Below, piece by piece: positions 43,366 to 52,256 of a stretch of 64,000 nt of DNA (the stretch's first letter is position 1; each line of letters opens with the position of its first letter). A program made the position numbers and the translations under genes. Source of the DNA: Pelomonas nitida (GTDB taxonomy: Bacteria; Pseudomonadota; Gammaproteobacteria; Burkholderiales; Burkholderiaceae_C). Below the pieces are notes generated by a model, which searched no databases, was not told where the DNA came from, and was given only the letters and a program-made list of their open reading frames with translations. The DNA lies in assembly GCF_043555975.1 (NCBI RefSeq), contig NZ_JBIGIA010000002.1:186001-250000 (forward strand), given 5' to 3'.

Positions 43366-44803
43366 CGGTGGGCTCCTGGATACGGAAGAAGAAGCTGGCG
43401 CCACGGCCGAGCGACGCCTGGGCCCACAGGGGCCAGCCGTGGCGCCGCAGCACGCGCTGCACGATCGCAAGGCCGACGCCCGTGCCCGGGAAATCGCTTT
43501 CGTGATGCAGGCGCTGGAAGGCCCCGAAGAGGCGCTCGGCGTAAGCCATGTCGAAGCCGGCGCCGTTGTCGGAGACGAAGCAGATCCGGTCGCCCTCCTC
43601 TTCGCGCTGGCCCACGTGGATCGCCGCGTCGGCGGTCTTGCCGGTGAACTTCCAGGCGTTGTCGAGCAGGTTCTGCAAGGCGATTTGCATCAGCTCGCGA
43701 TCAGCTTGCACCGTGATGCCCTCCTCGATGTCCCAACGCACCCGGCGCTCGGGCTGAGTCTTGGCCAGCCCGGCCGCGATCTCACGGGCCATGGCGCTGA
43801 TGTCCACCGCCTGAATCCGCAGCTCGGCCCTCGTCACCCGGGCCAGCCCGAGCAGTTCGTCGATCAACCGCCCCATGCGCTGGCTGGCGCCGCGAATGCG
43901 CTGAAGGCTGTCGCGCGCTTCATCGTCGAGTTTGTCGCCGTAGTCCTCCAGCAGCGCCATCGAAAATCCATCCATGCTGCGCAGCGGGCTGCGCAGATCG
44001 TGCGAGACGGAGTAGCTGAACGACTCGAGCTCGCTGTTCAGCGATGTGAGTTCGCGGTTGCTGAGCTCGAGCCGGCTGAAGGAATCCCGCAGCGCGCGCG
44101 TCATCGCATCGAAGTGGCGCGCCGTCTCGCCGATCTCATCGGCGCTGTCGACATTCAGCTCGAAATCCAGGTTGCCGGCCGCCACCTCACGCGTGGCGTG
44201 CTCAAGCCGCGCGATCGGGCTGAGCACGTCACGCCGGAATATCCAGACCGCGGCCCCGGTGATCAACGCCATCAAGGCCAACCCGGACGCCGTCACGAAA
44301 ACGACGCGCCGCTGCGTCTCGTCAATCCGGGCACCCGCGCTCTCGATCAGCTGGGCGGCGTCCACGAGGCCGCGCTGCTGAATGATCAGCAGCCGGTTGG
44401 ACAGCTGCGTCTCGAAACGGCGCTGGATGTCGTCGCCCGCGCTCGCCGGCCCCCGCGTCGGGCCAACTTCGACAAACAGGTTGTGGCTGGCCTCGCCATT
44501 CGCCCGAAGTGCCCTCAGCGCCCTGGCCGTCGCTTCGTCCCCGGTGTCAGGCTGCGAGAGCAGGCCTTCGAGGCGTTGCCAGACAGCCTGCTCCTGCAAG
44601 CGGGCCCGCTCCCGCCGGTTCAGCAGGTATTCGAAGGACACCATGCGCATGTCGTTGAGCGCCAGCGCGATCTCGCCGCTGTGGCGACGCTGCTCGACAG
44701 CGGCGCTCACCTGGGCATTGGCCCAGGCGATGCTGGCGGCGATCAGCACCATGGCGCCGAACATCAGCGTCGCCGCGATTCGAGCCTTGTGACTGATCTT
44801 CAT
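43331..44803 (-). CDS. Membrane sensor histidine kinase
   Basis: Protein of 490 aa: transmembrane helix at about 9-28, periplasmic CHASE3-like helical region to about 168, second transmembrane helix at about 170-189, HAMP (about 190-245), HisKA with SVSHDLRSPLRSMDGF (about 265) and HATPase ending with GTGVGLAIVQRVL. Start ATGA overlaps the binding-protein stop, and its end overlaps the response regulator. It probably senses the ligand bound by the upstream binding protein and phosphorylates the coupled regulator. Confidence 0.9.
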   Translation of the reverse strand: MKISHKARIAATLMFGAMVLIAASIAWANAQVSAAVEQRRHSGEIALALNDMRMVSFEYLLNRRERARLQEQAVWQRLEGLLSQPDTGDEATARALRALRANGEASHNLFVEVGPTRGPASAGDDIQRRFETQLSNRLLIIQQRGLVDAAQLIESAGARIDETQRRVVFVTASGLALMALITGAAVWIFRRDVLSPIARLEHATREVAAGNLDFELNVDSADEIGETARHFDAMTRALRDSFSRLELSNRELTSLNSELESFSYSVSHDLRSPLRSMDGFSMALLEDYGDKLDDEARDSLQRIRGASQRMGRLIDELLGLARVTRAELRIQAVDISAMAREIAAGLAKTQPERRVRWDIEEGITVQADRELMQIALQNLLDNAWKFTGKTADAAIHVGQREEEGDRICFVSDNGAGFDMAYAERLFGAFQRLHHESDFPGTGVGLAIVQRVLRRHGWPLWAQASLGRGASFFFRIQEPTDDRREQSHPVG

Positions 44804-45843
44804 CTGACCACCGTCACCCGATCCGGACTCACAGCCTGCAAGGCGTCGAGGCTGAGATGGGACAGGAAATTCGGCATGGGCTGCACCGGCGCATAGCGGC
44901 GGGCCATCGCCCAGCCGGCGATGTCCTCGAGCGTGATCAACTGATCCTGCTGCTGGTCGACCCCCAACTCGAGCGCCTGCCAGGCCGGCTCCAGCGCATC
45001 CGGACCGAGTTTCAGGCGTCCAGCCAGCAAGGTCTTGGCCTTCGCGGGGAAGGCCTGCACGAGCCGCTCCGCGTCCAGCAGGGCCAGCATCAGGCGACGC
45101 AAGGCCTCACCACGGCCGGCGAGGACATCGCTGCGGCCGGCGAGCACATAGTTCTGGGCGTAGGCATCCGGAGCCGTGAAGGACGCGACGGCGCCTCCCA
45201 GTGCCAGCTCGGCCTCCTGCCGAACGGGCTGCCAGGCCGCGATGGCGTCCACACGGCCATCGCGCAGCGCGCCGACCAGCTCGCTCGGCGGCAGGTCCAC
45301 GAGGGTGAGCGACTGTGGCGCCAGCCGATGGCGCACCATGAAGGCCCACAGAAAGTATTCCCCGCTGGTGCCCAACGTGACGCCGACCCGACGCCCCTGC
45401 AGGTCCGCCGGCGAAACACCCCGCTGGTCCTGACGCGCCAGCACCGCCAGTTCATTGGAAGCACTCGCCACCGCAGCCACGATGCCCAATGGCGCGCCCT
45501 TGAGAACCTCGATGACGACGGGCACGTCGGCGGCGGCGGCCATGTCGGCACCGCCGCTCAGCAGCGCGGCCAGCGCGGCCTTGCCATGGGTCTGGGCCAG
45601 CACCGTCACCGCGAGGCCGTGCGACTCGAACAGTCCCTGCGCCGCCGCGAGGTGGATGAGGCCGGCGTGAGGCGCCTGCGGCAACGCGATCGAGAGCTTC
45701 TCGGTCACCGACGGCTGAGCGGTCCGGCGACGGCTCACCCCCAGCCACGTGGCGAACATGGCCAGCGCGGCAAGGCCGGTCAAATGACGACGATTCAGGC
45801 GGCGTCCCGCGAGGGGTGGAGCGCTCAAATGGTCCTCCCGCAC
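44800..45843 (-). CDS. NMT1/SsuA-like substrate-binding protein of sensory operon
   Basis: Protein of 347 aa from a GTG at 45843 with GGAG upstream. The N-terminal arginine pair (RRLNRRHL) precedes a hydrophobic signal or anchor helix, and the domain at about 48-300 has the PhAHAGLIHLAAAQGLFE and GGADMAAAADVPVV patterns of NMT1/SsuA-type periplasmic binding proteins. It is coupled by ATGA overlap to a membrane histidine kinase rather than to an ABC transporter. This suggests a sensing role, possibly for an aromatic or sulfonate-like compound. The ligand is not predictable. Confidence 0.75.
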   Translation of the reverse strand: MREDHLSAPPLAGRRLNRRHLTGLAALAMFATWLGVSRRRTAQPSVTEKLSIALPQAPHAGLIHLAAAQGLFESHGLAVTVLAQTHGKAALAALLSGGADMAAAADVPVVIEVLKGAPLGIVAAVASASNELAVLARQDQRGVSPADLQGRRVGVTLGTSGEYFLWAFMVRHRLAPQSLTLVDLPPSELVGALRDGRVDAIAAWQPVRQEAELALGGAVASFTAPDAYAQNYVLAGRSDVLAGRGEALRRLMLALLDAERLVQAFPAKAKTLLAGRLKLGPDALEPAWQALELGVDQQQDQLITLEDIAGWAMARRYAPVQPMPNFLSHLSLDALQAVSPDRVTVVR

Positions 45844-46077
45844 TCAACACTCCGAGGCCGTGCGGCCTTCTGATATCGAGTTAAGTGTGTTGACTAATTT
45901 CGCTCGAATGGATGGTAGGGGTGCCGCCCGGGTCTTGCAAGGACGGCGCCCCTCACGGCCCCACGGTTCGTGGCCTGGCACCCGAATCGACATCGTGGTG
46001 ATTGCCAGTTCCACCGAAACCGGCAATGCTCGACACCCTGAAGCGACCGGACAGGGAGGCCCTGGAACGCCAGGGCG

Positions 46078-46347
46078 CTAGTCCAGCGAATCAGTGAAAT
46101 CGGTGGTGCGCAGGGGGCTGGCCGGGCTGGCGGCTAGGCGCAGCGCGCAGCCAAGGCTGGCCGCCTTGGCAAGCGCTGCAACGACGCGGCCAGCCCGGCC
46201 TGCCCCCTGCCCGAAGGGTGAGCCCCTGGCCAGCCGCACTCCGCGTTGCAAGCGCTTGCCGGGTGCCTACACGCCTGCGCGCTTGCGCCTTGATTGCGGC
46301 TGGCCAGGGGCTCACGCACCACCAATTTCACTGATTCGCTGGACTAG
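46078..46347. repeat. 270-bp multi-branched palindromic element (MITE-like)
   Basis: 33-bp terminal inverted repeats (46078-46110 and 46315-46347, one mismatch) enclose two adjacent hairpins. The first has arms at 46111-46131 and 46189-46209 (one mismatch); the second has perfect 21-bp arms at 46218-46238 and 46295-46315. Shorter palindromes nest inside, for example GCAAGCGCTTGC. It has no coding capacity. GCG flanks both ends directly. It could fold into a three-way junction and lies just before the methyltransferase gene. Confidence 0.8.
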
Positions 46348-46369
46348 GCGGTCGTCACGGAGGTGGCCG

Positions 46370-47038
46370 ATGGACTTGGGCAGCTTTACCGATCAGTGGC
46401 AGATGCAGCGGCAGCAACTATTCAAATCGGTGCCGCCCGAAGGCCGCACGATCAGCTATCTGGGCAAGGAGTTCTGGGTCTTCCCCGACACCTTCTGGCC
46501 CTTTGCCGACAGCCAGCCACTGGTCAAAAACTTGCGAATCTCGCCGGGCGATCACGTGCTCGACGTGGGCACCGGCTCAGGCGTGATCGGCGTCTTCGCC
46601 TGCTATGGCGGCGCGGCGCGGGTCGTGGGGGTGGATATCAACCCGGCCGCCGTCCAGAGCGCTACGCTCAATGCCCGAAAGCACGGCTTTGCCGACATCA
46701 TGCAGGTGCTGCGATCTGACTTGTTCGAGGCCTTGGGCGAAGAGCAGTTCGACGTCATCACGGCCAATCTGCCCTTCCGCAACAAGCCGGCGCCCGACGT
46801 CGTGGCCATGTCTCAATGGGACACGGGTTTCAAGACCAACACTCGCTTTTTCGAGGGCGTGGGCCGGCATCTGAAGCCCGGCGGGCGCGTCTATTTCGTG
46901 CAGTCCAACTTCGGCGAGATCGAGGCCATGGAGCGCCTCGCTCAGGCGGCGGGCCTGAAGGTGACGGAGTTCGCCCGTGAAGCCACCGACGACTCCCGTC
47001 GTCAGGAGTTCTTTGTCTTCGAGATGACCCGGGCTTGA
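46370..47038 (+). CDS. Class I SAM-dependent methyltransferase
   Basis: Protein of 222 aa with GGAGG before the ATG. Motif I is VLDVGTGSGVIGVFA (about residues 63-77), motif II VVGVDINPAAV, and NLPF (about 143) replaces the NPPY of HemK-type enzymes. The domain resembles small-molecule or protein-glutamine methyltransferases; the substrate is unknown. It starts 22 bp after the palindromic element and precedes a sulfotransferase-like gene by 13 bp, so the three genes to 49111 form a probable operon. Confidence 0.8.
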   Translation: MDLGSFTDQWQMQRQQLFKSVPPEGRTISYLGKEFWVFPDTFWPFADSQPLVKNLRISPGDHVLDVGTGSGVIGVFACYGGAARVVGVDINPAAVQSATLNARKHGFADIMQVLRSDLFEALGEEQFDVITANLPFRNKPAPDVVAMSQWDTGFKTNTRFFEGVGRHLKPGGRVYFVQSNFGEIEAMERLAQAAGLKVTEFAREATDDSRRQEFFVFEMTRA

Positions 47039-47051
47039 CACGCCGGCTGCC

Positions 47052-48290
47052 GTGGACAGCTTTCTTCGGGCGATCAAGTCTCGCCGCGATGTGCCGGGTT
47101 CCGAGCTGGATTTTCTGGTGCGCCGCGTGGTGGTCATCCTGTCCAGTTCGCGCTGCGGGTCCAGCCTCTTCAAGGAGGCGCTGGCACAGCATCCCCGCAT
47201 CGCCTCGCTGGACGGCGAACTGGACCCGTTGCTGGCCCTGTGTGGTAATGGCTTCAACCTGAATTCGGACAGTGACTGCATCGAATGGGTGGCCAATGCC
47301 GCGGAGCTGACGAGTTGCATCCTGGATGAGATCTCCTTTGCCTCGCCCGAGCTTCTCGACACCGACTCGCTGCTCAGGAAGTGGAAGAACCGGCTGCTGC
47401 TGCAGTTCCCGGCAAGGTTCCTGGAGGCCGACGCCAATCGACACCTGGAGCAGTCGCTGGAAGCGGCGCTGAACCAGATCGACGGCGCCGATTGCCGCAG
47501 CGAGACGGAGCTTCAGGCGCAGATCCTCGCGGCGGTCTTCCGCGACGAACCCTGGCGCATCGGCTACTACGACGGCAACGCGCCCCCCGGTGGCGGCCTC
47601 TATTTCGATGAGCCACTGAAGATCGAAGAGCCGCCCTTCGTCGTGCCATCGCTCAGGCGGCGGCGCTTCGGCCTGGACGATGTCGCGGAGTCGGTGCTGT
47701 TGTTCAAGTCACCGTCGGATGCCTATCGCATTGGCACCTACGAGCAGCTCTTTCCCAACGCCAGGGTCACCTACATCCACCTCACCCGAGGCTTCGCCCA
47801 GTCGGTCAACGGCCTCATGGATGGCTGGCTCTACCCGCTGGGGTTTTTCTCGCACGACCTCGGCAGGGTCGGCTGCCAACTCGCCATCCGGGGCTATTCA
47901 GACGTCGTGCCTTTCGGCCGCAAATGGTGGAAGTTCGACCTGCCTCGCAACTGGCGACAATTCACCCGTGCCAGGCTGGAAGACGTCTGCCTGAATCAGT
48001 GGCATTCCGCTCACGATGCCATCCTGCAAAGCGGCGTCTGCAGCCTTCGCGTGTCCTTCGAGGCCTTCATCGCCGACCCCGCCGCGGTGCTCGGCAAGAT
48101 CACCGATCACCTGGGCTTGCCCACCATGTCCCTGCCGGGCGTGCTGCCCGTCAAGATGGCCACCGACGCACCTCGTGTGAGGCGCTGGCACAAGCGTGGC
48201 GAACAGTTGCTGCAGATGGCGCGGCGCGCCGAGGTGCGCGAGATGATGAGCCGGCTGGGCTACACCATGGAGCCAGACACATGGCTATGA
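47052..48290 (+). CDS. Sulfotransferase-like protein
   Basis: Protein of 412 aa from a GTG. The phosphosulfate-binding loop appears as VVVILSSSRCGSSLFKEAL (about residues 26-44), and a 3'-phosphate-binding-like segment ARVTYIHLTRGFAQSVNGL lies near 238-256. It probably transfers a sulfo group from PAPS. The long middle region (about 100-200) is not typical of small sulfotransferases. It overlaps the arginase-like gene by 10 bp and follows a methyltransferase, suggesting a small tailoring operon. The acceptor is unknown. Confidence 0.7.
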   Translation: MDSFLRAIKSRRDVPGSELDFLVRRVVVILSSSRCGSSLFKEALAQHPRIASLDGELDPLLALCGNGFNLNSDSDCIEWVANAAELTSCILDEISFASPELLDTDSLLRKWKNRLLLQFPARFLEADANRHLEQSLEAALNQIDGADCRSETELQAQILAAVFRDEPWRIGYYDGNAPPGGGLYFDEPLKIEEPPFVVPSLRRRRFGLDDVAESVLLFKSPSDAYRIGTYEQLFPNARVTYIHLTRGFAQSVNGLMDGWLYPLGFFSHDLGRVGCQLAIRGYSDVVPFGRKWWKFDLPRNWRQFTRARLEDVCLNQWHSAHDAILQSGVCSLRVSFEAFIADPAAVLGKITDHLGLPTMSLPGVLPVKMATDAPRVRRWHKRGEQLLQMARRAEVREMMSRLGYTMEPDTWL

Positions 48291-49111
48291 ACACCAGGCT
48301 TCTGCTGCCCTACCTGATGGGTCAGCGCCGCGACGGCTTGTGCCGCGTGCTCGACATCGACACTCACCCCTGGGAAGTGCTCGCGCCCGAGACCCTGGCG
48401 GCGACCAACATCGATGACCCGATGCTCAGGCTGAACAACATGGGCGGCCTCTACGCCCTGCTGGCCGCGCGGGTCGCGGCGCTGGCCCGCAGCGGAAGCC
48501 GCCCCGTCAGCATCACCGGCGACTGCGTCTCGGCCCTGGGCATGCTGGCCGGGCTGCAGCAAGCCGGCCGGACACCGGAACGCGTGCTGTGGCTGGATGC
48601 CCATGGCGACTTCCACACCTGGGCCACCACGCAGACGCAATACATCGGCGGCATGCCTCTGGCAATGTTCGTCGGCCGGGTGGATGCCGGGCCCGACCCG
48701 CGCAACCGGGCGGTCCGCGACTGCCTGGCTCGCATCGGCGTGCAGGCCTATCCGGAGCAGCAGATCGTGCTGACCGACGCACGCGACCTCGACCCCGGCG
48801 AGCGCGAAGCCCTGCTCGGCTCGCGCATCCGGCGCGTTCCTCTGGACCAGGTGCTGACGCAACTGCAGCCCCGAGAGCGCATCTATGTGCACTGGGATAC
48901 CGACGTCATCGACGATCGAGCCGCCATGCCGGCGCTGAAATACCACGTCCGGCAGGGCCCCAGCGCAACGGACGTGCTGGACCTGTTCCAGACCCTGCGG
49001 GGCTACGACATCGTCGCCGTCTCGGTCTCCGGCTGGCATGCAGAACAGGATGCCGACGACCGGACCGCGCGGACCTGCGTGGCGATGCTCAACACGCTGA
49101 TCTGCGCCTGA
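48281..49111 (+). CDS. Arginase/ureohydrolase-family protein
   Basis: Protein of 276 aa. DAHGDFHT (about residues 106-113) and HWDTDVIDD (about 207-215) match the two Mn-binding motifs of ureohydrolases. The first motif, normally GGDHS, reads TGDCVSALG, so one metal ligand His is Cys. Members with this change may act on other amidino compounds or bind a single metal. The start overlaps the sulfotransferase-like gene; an ATG at 48287 (ATGA overlap) is an alternative. Its substrate may be linked to the two preceding transferases. Confidence 0.7.
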   Translation: MAMNTRLLLPYLMGQRRDGLCRVLDIDTHPWEVLAPETLAATNIDDPMLRLNNMGGLYALLAARVAALARSGSRPVSITGDCVSALGMLAGLQQAGRTPERVLWLDAHGDFHTWATTQTQYIGGMPLAMFVGRVDAGPDPRNRAVRDCLARIGVQAYPEQQIVLTDARDLDPGEREALLGSRIRRVPLDQVLTQLQPRERIYVHWDTDVIDDRAAMPALKYHVRQGPSATDVLDLFQTLRGYDIVAVSVSGWHAEQDADDRTARTCVAMLNTLICA

Positions 49112-49243
49112 CGAATCCAACACGTCGATTCGCGTCATGGCGACGCACGGCATGAATGGCGCCATCTCCCCAGCGCTCGCCCCGCCTCGTCACGCATCCG
49201 CCTGTAGGCGGCACGACGCGTAGACCGAAGTACAGCGGCCGCC

Positions 49244-49279
49244 AAAAAGAAACCCCGCCGGGCTGGAGGCCCGGCGGGG
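49244..49279 (-). terminator. Terminator of ubiD
   Basis: CCCCGCCGGGC and GCCCGGCGGGG form a perfect 11-bp stem around TGGAG. On the minus strand the stem is followed by TTTCTTTTT. It lies 115 bp after the ubiD stop. The 282-bp gap between the arginase-like gene and ubiD holds nothing else recognised. Confidence 0.85.
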
Positions 49280-49393
49280 CGGGTGGCGATGCCACCTTGG
49301 GGCTCAATGGCATTCAGCCACTGGGCTCCTGGCGCGCAAAGATTGCGCCAGAGGTTGCGCCTGAATAGGCCCAACAACAGTAGGCGAGCGGCG

Positions 49394-50932
49394 TCAGGGC
49401 TTCAAGAAGAGTTGCTCGTACAGCGCTTCGGCACGCGCCGTGATCTCTGCCGGCAGCGTGATGCCCCGCCCCCATTCGCGGTCGGTCTCGCCCGGCCACT
49501 TGTTGGTGGCATCCAGCCCCATCTTGCCGCCCAGCCCGCTGACCGGAGACGCGAAGTCCAGATAGTCGATCGGCGTGTTGTCCACCAATGTCGTGTCGCG
49601 CACGGGGTCCATCCGGGTCGTGATGGCCCAGATGACTTCCTGCCAATTGCGCGTGTCGATGTCGTCGTCCACGATCACGATGAACTTCGTATACATGAAC
49701 TGGCGCAGGAAGCTCCAGATGCCGAACATCAGGCGCTTGGCGTGCCCTGGGTAGGCCTTCTTGATGGACACGACCGCCATGCGGTAGCTGCAGCCTTCGG
49801 GCGGCAGATAGAAGTCAACGATCTCCGGGAACTGCTTTTGCAGGATTGGGACGAAGACTTCATTGAGGGCCACACCAAGGATGGCGGGCTCGTCGGGCGG
49901 TTTGCCGGTGTAGGTGGAGTGATAGATCGGGTTGCGGCGCTGCGTCTGCCGCGTGATCTCAAAGACGGGAAACCAGTCCTGCTCGTTGTAGTAGCCGGTG
50001 TGATCGCCGAACGGCCCTTCCAGCGCATGCAGGTAACCGCCCTTCTCTTTCAGCGGCACGCCGTGGGCGCTGATGCCGGTGTAACCCGCCGACGCGGGCG
50101 GGATGTGCCCTTCCAAAACGATCTCGGCCGAAGCGGGCGCCTGCAGGGGCGCGCCATGTCCGACGTCCGTGTTGACCAGTTCGGTCCGGGAGCCGCGCAG
50201 CAAGCCTGCGAACTGGTACTCCGAGAGGCTGTCGGGCACCGGGGTCACCGCGCCGAGGATGGTGGCGGGGTCCGCCCCCAGCGCCACCGCGATCGGGAAC
50301 GGCTGCCCGGGCTGGGCCAGCGCGAAATCTCGGAAATCCAGCGCCCCGCCGCGGTGAGCCAGCCAGCGCATGATGACCTGGCGTGGGCCGATGACCTGCT
50401 GACGATAGATGCCCAGGTTCTGCCGCGTGCGCGCCGGCCCTCGCGTGATCACCAGGCCCCAGGTGATGAGCGGCGCGGCGTCGTCCGGCCAGCAATGCTG
50501 GATGGGCAGACGCCCGAGATCGATGTCGCTGCCCTCCAGGATCTCCTCCTGGCAAGCTGCACGGCGCTGCAGCGCCGGCTTCATGTCCCACAGCGCCTTG
50601 GCCATCTGCAGCAGCTTGCCCGCGTCCTTCAGCCCCTTGGGGGGCTCGGGTTCCTTCAGATTGGCCAGCACGCGGCCCACGTCCCGCAGGTCGGCCAGCG
50701 ATTCCGCCCCCATGCCGAGCGCGACGCGTCGCGTTGTCCCAAAAAGATTGGTCAAGGCGGGGGTGGAGAAGCCTGTAGGCGACTCGAACAAAAGCGCGGG
50801 CCCGCCGGCCCTCAAGACGCGGTCGCTGAGCGCCGTCATCTCCAGCACTGGCGAGACTTTTTCACGCACGCGCCTGAGTTCACCCAGTCCTTCCAAGCCG
50901 GCGATGAAGTCCCGCAGGTCGCTGTATTTCAT
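49394..50932 (-). CDS. ubiD: UbiD-family 3-octaprenyl-4-hydroxybenzoate decarboxylase
   Basis: Protein of 512 aa (ATG at 50932, MKYSDLRDFIAGLE), using prenylated FMN to decarboxylate 4-hydroxy-3-octaprenylbenzoate in ubiquinone synthesis. Typical blocks are LEMTALSDRVLRAGGPALLFE at the N-terminus, the central substrate and cofactor region around ARTRQNLGIYRQQVIG, EIVLEGHIPP (catalytic acidic region near 280) and the HSTYTGKPPDEPA block. Monocistronic, with its own terminator. Length and motifs are normal. Confidence 0.93.
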   Translation of the reverse strand: MKYSDLRDFIAGLEGLGELRRVREKVSPVLEMTALSDRVLRAGGPALLFESPTGFSTPALTNLFGTTRRVALGMGAESLADLRDVGRVLANLKEPEPPKGLKDAGKLLQMAKALWDMKPALQRRAACQEEILEGSDIDLGRLPIQHCWPDDAAPLITWGLVITRGPARTRQNLGIYRQQVIGPRQVIMRWLAHRGGALDFRDFALAQPGQPFPIAVALGADPATILGAVTPVPDSLSEYQFAGLLRGSRTELVNTDVGHGAPLQAPASAEIVLEGHIPPASAGYTGISAHGVPLKEKGGYLHALEGPFGDHTGYYNEQDWFPVFEITRQTQRRNPIYHSTYTGKPPDEPAILGVALNEVFVPILQKQFPEIVDFYLPPEGCSYRMAVVSIKKAYPGHAKRLMFGIWSFLRQFMYTKFIVIVDDDIDTRNWQEVIWAITTRMDPVRDTTLVDNTPIDYLDFASPVSGLGGKMGLDATNKWPGETDREWGRGITLPAEITARAEALYEQLFLKP

Positions 50933-51151
50933 AACTGAAAGTAGTTTTGATCGGCCAAAACAGCCTTGACGGGTTATCTTCAAACCCTAGAATGCGCCCG
51001 CTCCGGGTTTCCACCGAAACCCCACCGGCCAGGTCCACCGGGCGCGCAGACGCCGCAGACCACGCATGACGGCCGGAAATTATCACCGTCGCTCAGCCTG
51101 GGCGGCCGCAACTGCAGCGGCCCGCGGCACAGGGCGGCACCAAGGAGTTGC

Positions 51152-52000
51152 ATGACGACACGTCAAAACATCATCAGCTTGGCTCGCCACACGCGGGATT
51201 CGGCGTCGCTGTTCGTTCAGGACATCGGCAACGGCCTGCTCGTCGTCAGCCACAACACGCTGGCCCTGGTCGGGCTGGCGGTGGTGTCCGTGCTGTTGAT
51301 CTTTGTCAGCCAGTCGGGTCTGCGGGCGCAAATCGAATCCGCGACGCTGGGCTGGCTGAACGCCCGCCAGGAGGCGCGTGCCGAGGCTGAAGGCAACACG
51401 CTGCTGGCTGCGGCCGAGCCCGATGCCATCGCACGCGCCACCGCCACCAATCCAAAAGAACTGAGCCGGCAGCAGGCCGCCATCGCCCACTGGCTGGCGC
51501 GGCGTTACAGCGTGGCCCCTGAGCCCATCAGCCGGCTCGTGCAGGAAGCCTGGGCGGTCGGCAACCGCGCGAAGGTCGAGCCCACGCTGATCCTGGCCAT
51601 CATGGCCATCGAGTCGCGCTTCAATCCGTTCGCGCAGAGCAACGTGGGTGCGCAGGGGCTGATGCAGGTCATGACGCGGGTGCATGACGACAAGTACGAG
51701 CCCTTCGGCGGCACGCTGGCGGCGTTTGACCCGGTCACCAACCTGCGCGTCGGCGTGCAGGTGCTGAAGGAATGTGTGCAGCGCGCCGGCAGCTTGGAAG
51801 AAGGGCTGCGCTTTTACGTGGGGGCCGCCAACCTGGCCGACGACGCCGGCTACGCCGCCCGCGTGATGGCGGAGCAGGATCTGCTGAAAGCCGTCGCCGC
51901 CGGCCGACTGGTGCCGCCATCGATCACGGCCCGCCCGCTGCGTGAGGCTGCCTCGGCCCCGGCAGCCGACGACACCGCCCAGGTCGCGCTGCTGCACTGA
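51152..52000 (+). CDS. Lytic murein transglycosylase (SLT family)
   Basis: Protein of 282 aa with AAGGAG before the ATG. One membrane helix lies at about residues 37-55, then a linker, then an SLT domain at about 145-235 with the catalytic Glu in LAIMAIESRFNPFAQSNVGAQGLMQV, followed by GGTLAAFDPVTNLRVGVQVL. It should cleave peptidoglycan from the periplasmic face of the inner membrane. The alanine-rich C-terminus is disordered. It lies upstream of the ZTP riboswitch and glyA but is probably a separate unit. Confidence 0.88.
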   Translation: MTTRQNIISLARHTRDSASLFVQDIGNGLLVVSHNTLALVGLAVVSVLLIFVSQSGLRAQIESATLGWLNARQEARAEAEGNTLLAAAEPDAIARATATNPKELSRQQAAIAHWLARRYSVAPEPISRLVQEAWAVGNRAKVEPTLILAIMAIESRFNPFAQSNVGAQGLMQVMTRVHDDKYEPFGGTLAAFDPVTNLRVGVQVLKECVQRAGSLEEGLRFYVGAANLADDAGYAARVMAEQDLLKAVAAGRLVPPSITARPLREAASAPAADDTAQVALLH

Positions 52001-52068
52001 GCGGCAAGACGCCGGTGGCGGATCTCCGCCGGCAAGTGTGGGCGACGAGTCGCCGCAGACATTACACT

Positions 52069-52190
52069 GGCCGCTCACGCGACTGGCGATCAGGGTCACC
52101 CAGCTGACCCGAGGTGGGTCACCACCGGGGAGCGTGAGGCGGTTGTCAGTTGTCTGCGTGACAGCCGCTTTCAGCCGTTCGCCTGGGCAG
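52069..52190 (+). ncRNA. ZTP (pfl) riboswitch upstream of glyA
   Basis: Conserved elements of the ZTP aptamer occur in order: CGCGACTGGCG, then GGTGGGTCACCACCGGGGAGCG with its hairpin, a variable stem, and CCGTTCGCCTGGGCA, which forms the pseudoknot with the 5' part. It precedes glyA by about 65 bp. In other bacteria this riboswitch turns on one-carbon and purine genes when ZTP/ZMP rises, and glyA is a common target. The gap downstream would hold the expression platform. Confidence 0.88.
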
Positions 52191-52256
52191 CCCAGTGTCG
52201 TCACGCCTGCTCGTGAGCGCCTGGGATTCATCGCCTGACCTTCGGAAGCACGAGCC

